Made by a program: the position numbers and the translations under genes | NCBI GenBank assembly: GCA_024636395.1 | Contig: JAGXHD010000174.1 | Coordinates: 1-16,545, forward strand | Reading direction: 5' to 3' | DNA from: Sulfitobacter sp. | Lineage (GTDB): Bacteria > Pseudomonadota > Alphaproteobacteria > Rhodobacterales > Rhodobacteraceae | Length of the DNA: 16,545 nt | In this document: in pieces, positions 15,729-16,545 of the stretch | How the letters are laid out: each line of letters begins with the position of its first letter | Position numbering within the stretch: position 1 is the first letter of the stretch | Notes under the pieces: model-generated | Told to the model about the DNA's origin: nothing | The model's input: the letters and a program-made list of their open reading frames with translations, nothing else | The model's database searches: none

Positions 15729-16545
15729 ATGGCCCTCCCCGTCGAGACTTTCTTTCTCCAGCCCGATGCTCAGGGCACCTTGCAGTCGCAGATCCAGCAG
15801 ATGATCGCGCAGGGAATCCTGTCGGGCCGGTTCCAGCGTGGCGAAAAGCTCCCCTCGACGCGCAAACTTGCAATACATCTCGGCGTCAGCCGCATAACCG
15901 TGACCATCGCCTACACAGAGCTACTCGCGAATGATTATCTCAGTTCAAAAGGGCGCTCGGGCTATTACGTGTCAGACAATGCGCCCAGCCCGCCGAGCTT
16001 CACGCCCACCCCCGAAACCCTCGATACCGTAGATTGGACACGCGCCATTGGCCAGCGCTTCAGCGGCGGCGTGACCCCGTCAAAACCACAGGACTGGTCG
16101 CAATACCGCTATCCCTTCGTCTACGGTCAGGCTGATAAGACCCTGTTCGATCACGCAAATTGGCGCCTCTGCGCGCTTCAGGCCCTCGGCCAGCGCGACT
16201 TCTATTCCATGACCAGCGATTACTACGACGAGGACGATCCCAAGCTGATCGAGTTCATTGCGCGCCACACCCTGCCGCGCCGTGGCATCAGCGCCGCCCC
16301 CGAGCAGATCCTGATCACGCTCGGCGCGCAAAACGCCCTATGGCTCACCGCGCAGGTCTTGCTGACCCAACGCCGCCGCGCAGCGCTCGAAGATCCCTGC
16401 TACCATTCCCTGCGCGATATCCTGATCCAGTCGCGCTGCCACGTGACCCCGGTGCGCGTGGACTGTGAAGGCATGCCGCCCGAATCGGTCCCGCCCGACA
16501 CGGACGTAATCTTCACCACCCCCAGCCACCAGTGCCCGACCAATG
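15729..16545 (+). CDS. tauR: TauR, MocR/GntR-family taurine regulator (3' end cut by window)
   Basis: The first 272 residues of a MocR-type regulator run off the right edge. The N-terminal GntR winged helix-turn-helix spans about 16-82 (SQIQQMIAQGILSG, then LPSTRKLAIHLGVSRITV, ending GRSGYYVSD). A short linker follows, and the aminotransferase-like sensor domain begins near 125, with YPFVYGQAD, LITLGAQNALWL, EDPCYHSLRD and TPSHQCPTN. The PLP lysine lies beyond the window. In Rhodobacter capsulatus TauR activates taurine genes; the location next to tpa and the repeats at both promoters support the same role, but other MocR members look similar. The ATG at 15729 is the first possible start after an in-frame stop at 15705 and has no ribosome site. 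Downstream xsc would be expected outside the window. Confidence 0.88.
   Translation, partial: MALPVETFFLQPDAQGTLQSQIQQMIAQGILSGRFQRGEKLPSTRKLAIHLGVSRITVTIAYTELLANDYLSSKGRSGYYVSDNAPSPPSFTPTPETLDTVDWTRAIGQRFSGGVTPSKPQDWSQYRYPFVYGQADKTLFDHANWRLCALQALGQRDFYSMTSDYYDEDDPKLIEFIARHTLPRRGISAAPEQILITLGAQNALWLTAQVLLTQRRRAALEDPCYHSLRDILIQSRCHVTPVRVDCEGMPPESVPPDTDVIFTTPSHQCPTN

Overview
The window looks like the chromosome of an alphaproteobacterium of the Rhodobacterales, probably the roseobacter group. It is GC-rich. It carries a taurine uptake and deamination cluster of the TauABC/Tpa/TauR type, an ImuA-ImuB-DnaE2 mutagenesis cassette, and the alphaproteobacterial form of the LexA operator (GTTC-N7-GTTC) in front of that cassette. 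The taxonomic placement is inferred from gene content and operator type; no search was run.

Left part (1-7150). A complete tRNA-Ala(GGC) with encoded CCA opens the window. All genes after it up to about 7.1 kb lie on the minus strand, in the transcription order imuA, imuB, dnaE2, a possible 23-codon leader ORF, and a glycerate 2-kinase. imuA, imuB and dnaE2 form the translesion-synthesis (SOS mutagenesis) operon. imuA overlaps imuB by 107 bp, and a perfect LexA direct repeat sits 15 bp upstream of the imuA start. DnaE2 is the catalytic polymerase; ImuB and ImuA are its non-catalytic partners.

Middle (7150-9500). Divergent from imuA is a DEAD-box RNA helicase with a DbpA/CsdA-type RNA-binding domain and a long basic Lys/Pro/Ala-rich tail. 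It ends at a hairpin terminator that probably also serves the convergent tauABC operon.

Right part (9589-16545). tauA, tauB and tauC (minus strand) encode a taurine ABC importer: TauA captures taurine in the periplasm, TauC is the permease and TauB the ATPase. tpa (plus strand, divergent from tauA) encodes taurine:pyruvate aminotransferase, which makes sulfoacetaldehyde and alanine. A MocR/GntR-family regulator that fits TauR starts near the right edge and is cut off by it. Two pairs of direct repeats resembling the TauR recognition sequence can be read by eye, one upstream of tpa and one on top of the likely tauR promoter. Their placement suggests activation of tpa and autorepression of tauR. 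Between tpa and tauR lie a small glycine-zipper lipoprotein gene with a strong terminator and one doubtful ORF of lower GC3. Sulfoacetaldehyde acetyltransferase (xsc), the next step of the pathway, is not in the window.

I see no insertion sequence, CRISPR array, prophage or clearly new multi-gene system. The more unusual points are a TauC permease with a roughly 110-residue extra periplasmic segment, a tauA-tauB intergenic hairpin, the putative leader ORF coupled to the glycerate kinase, and the two TauR-type operator pairs.
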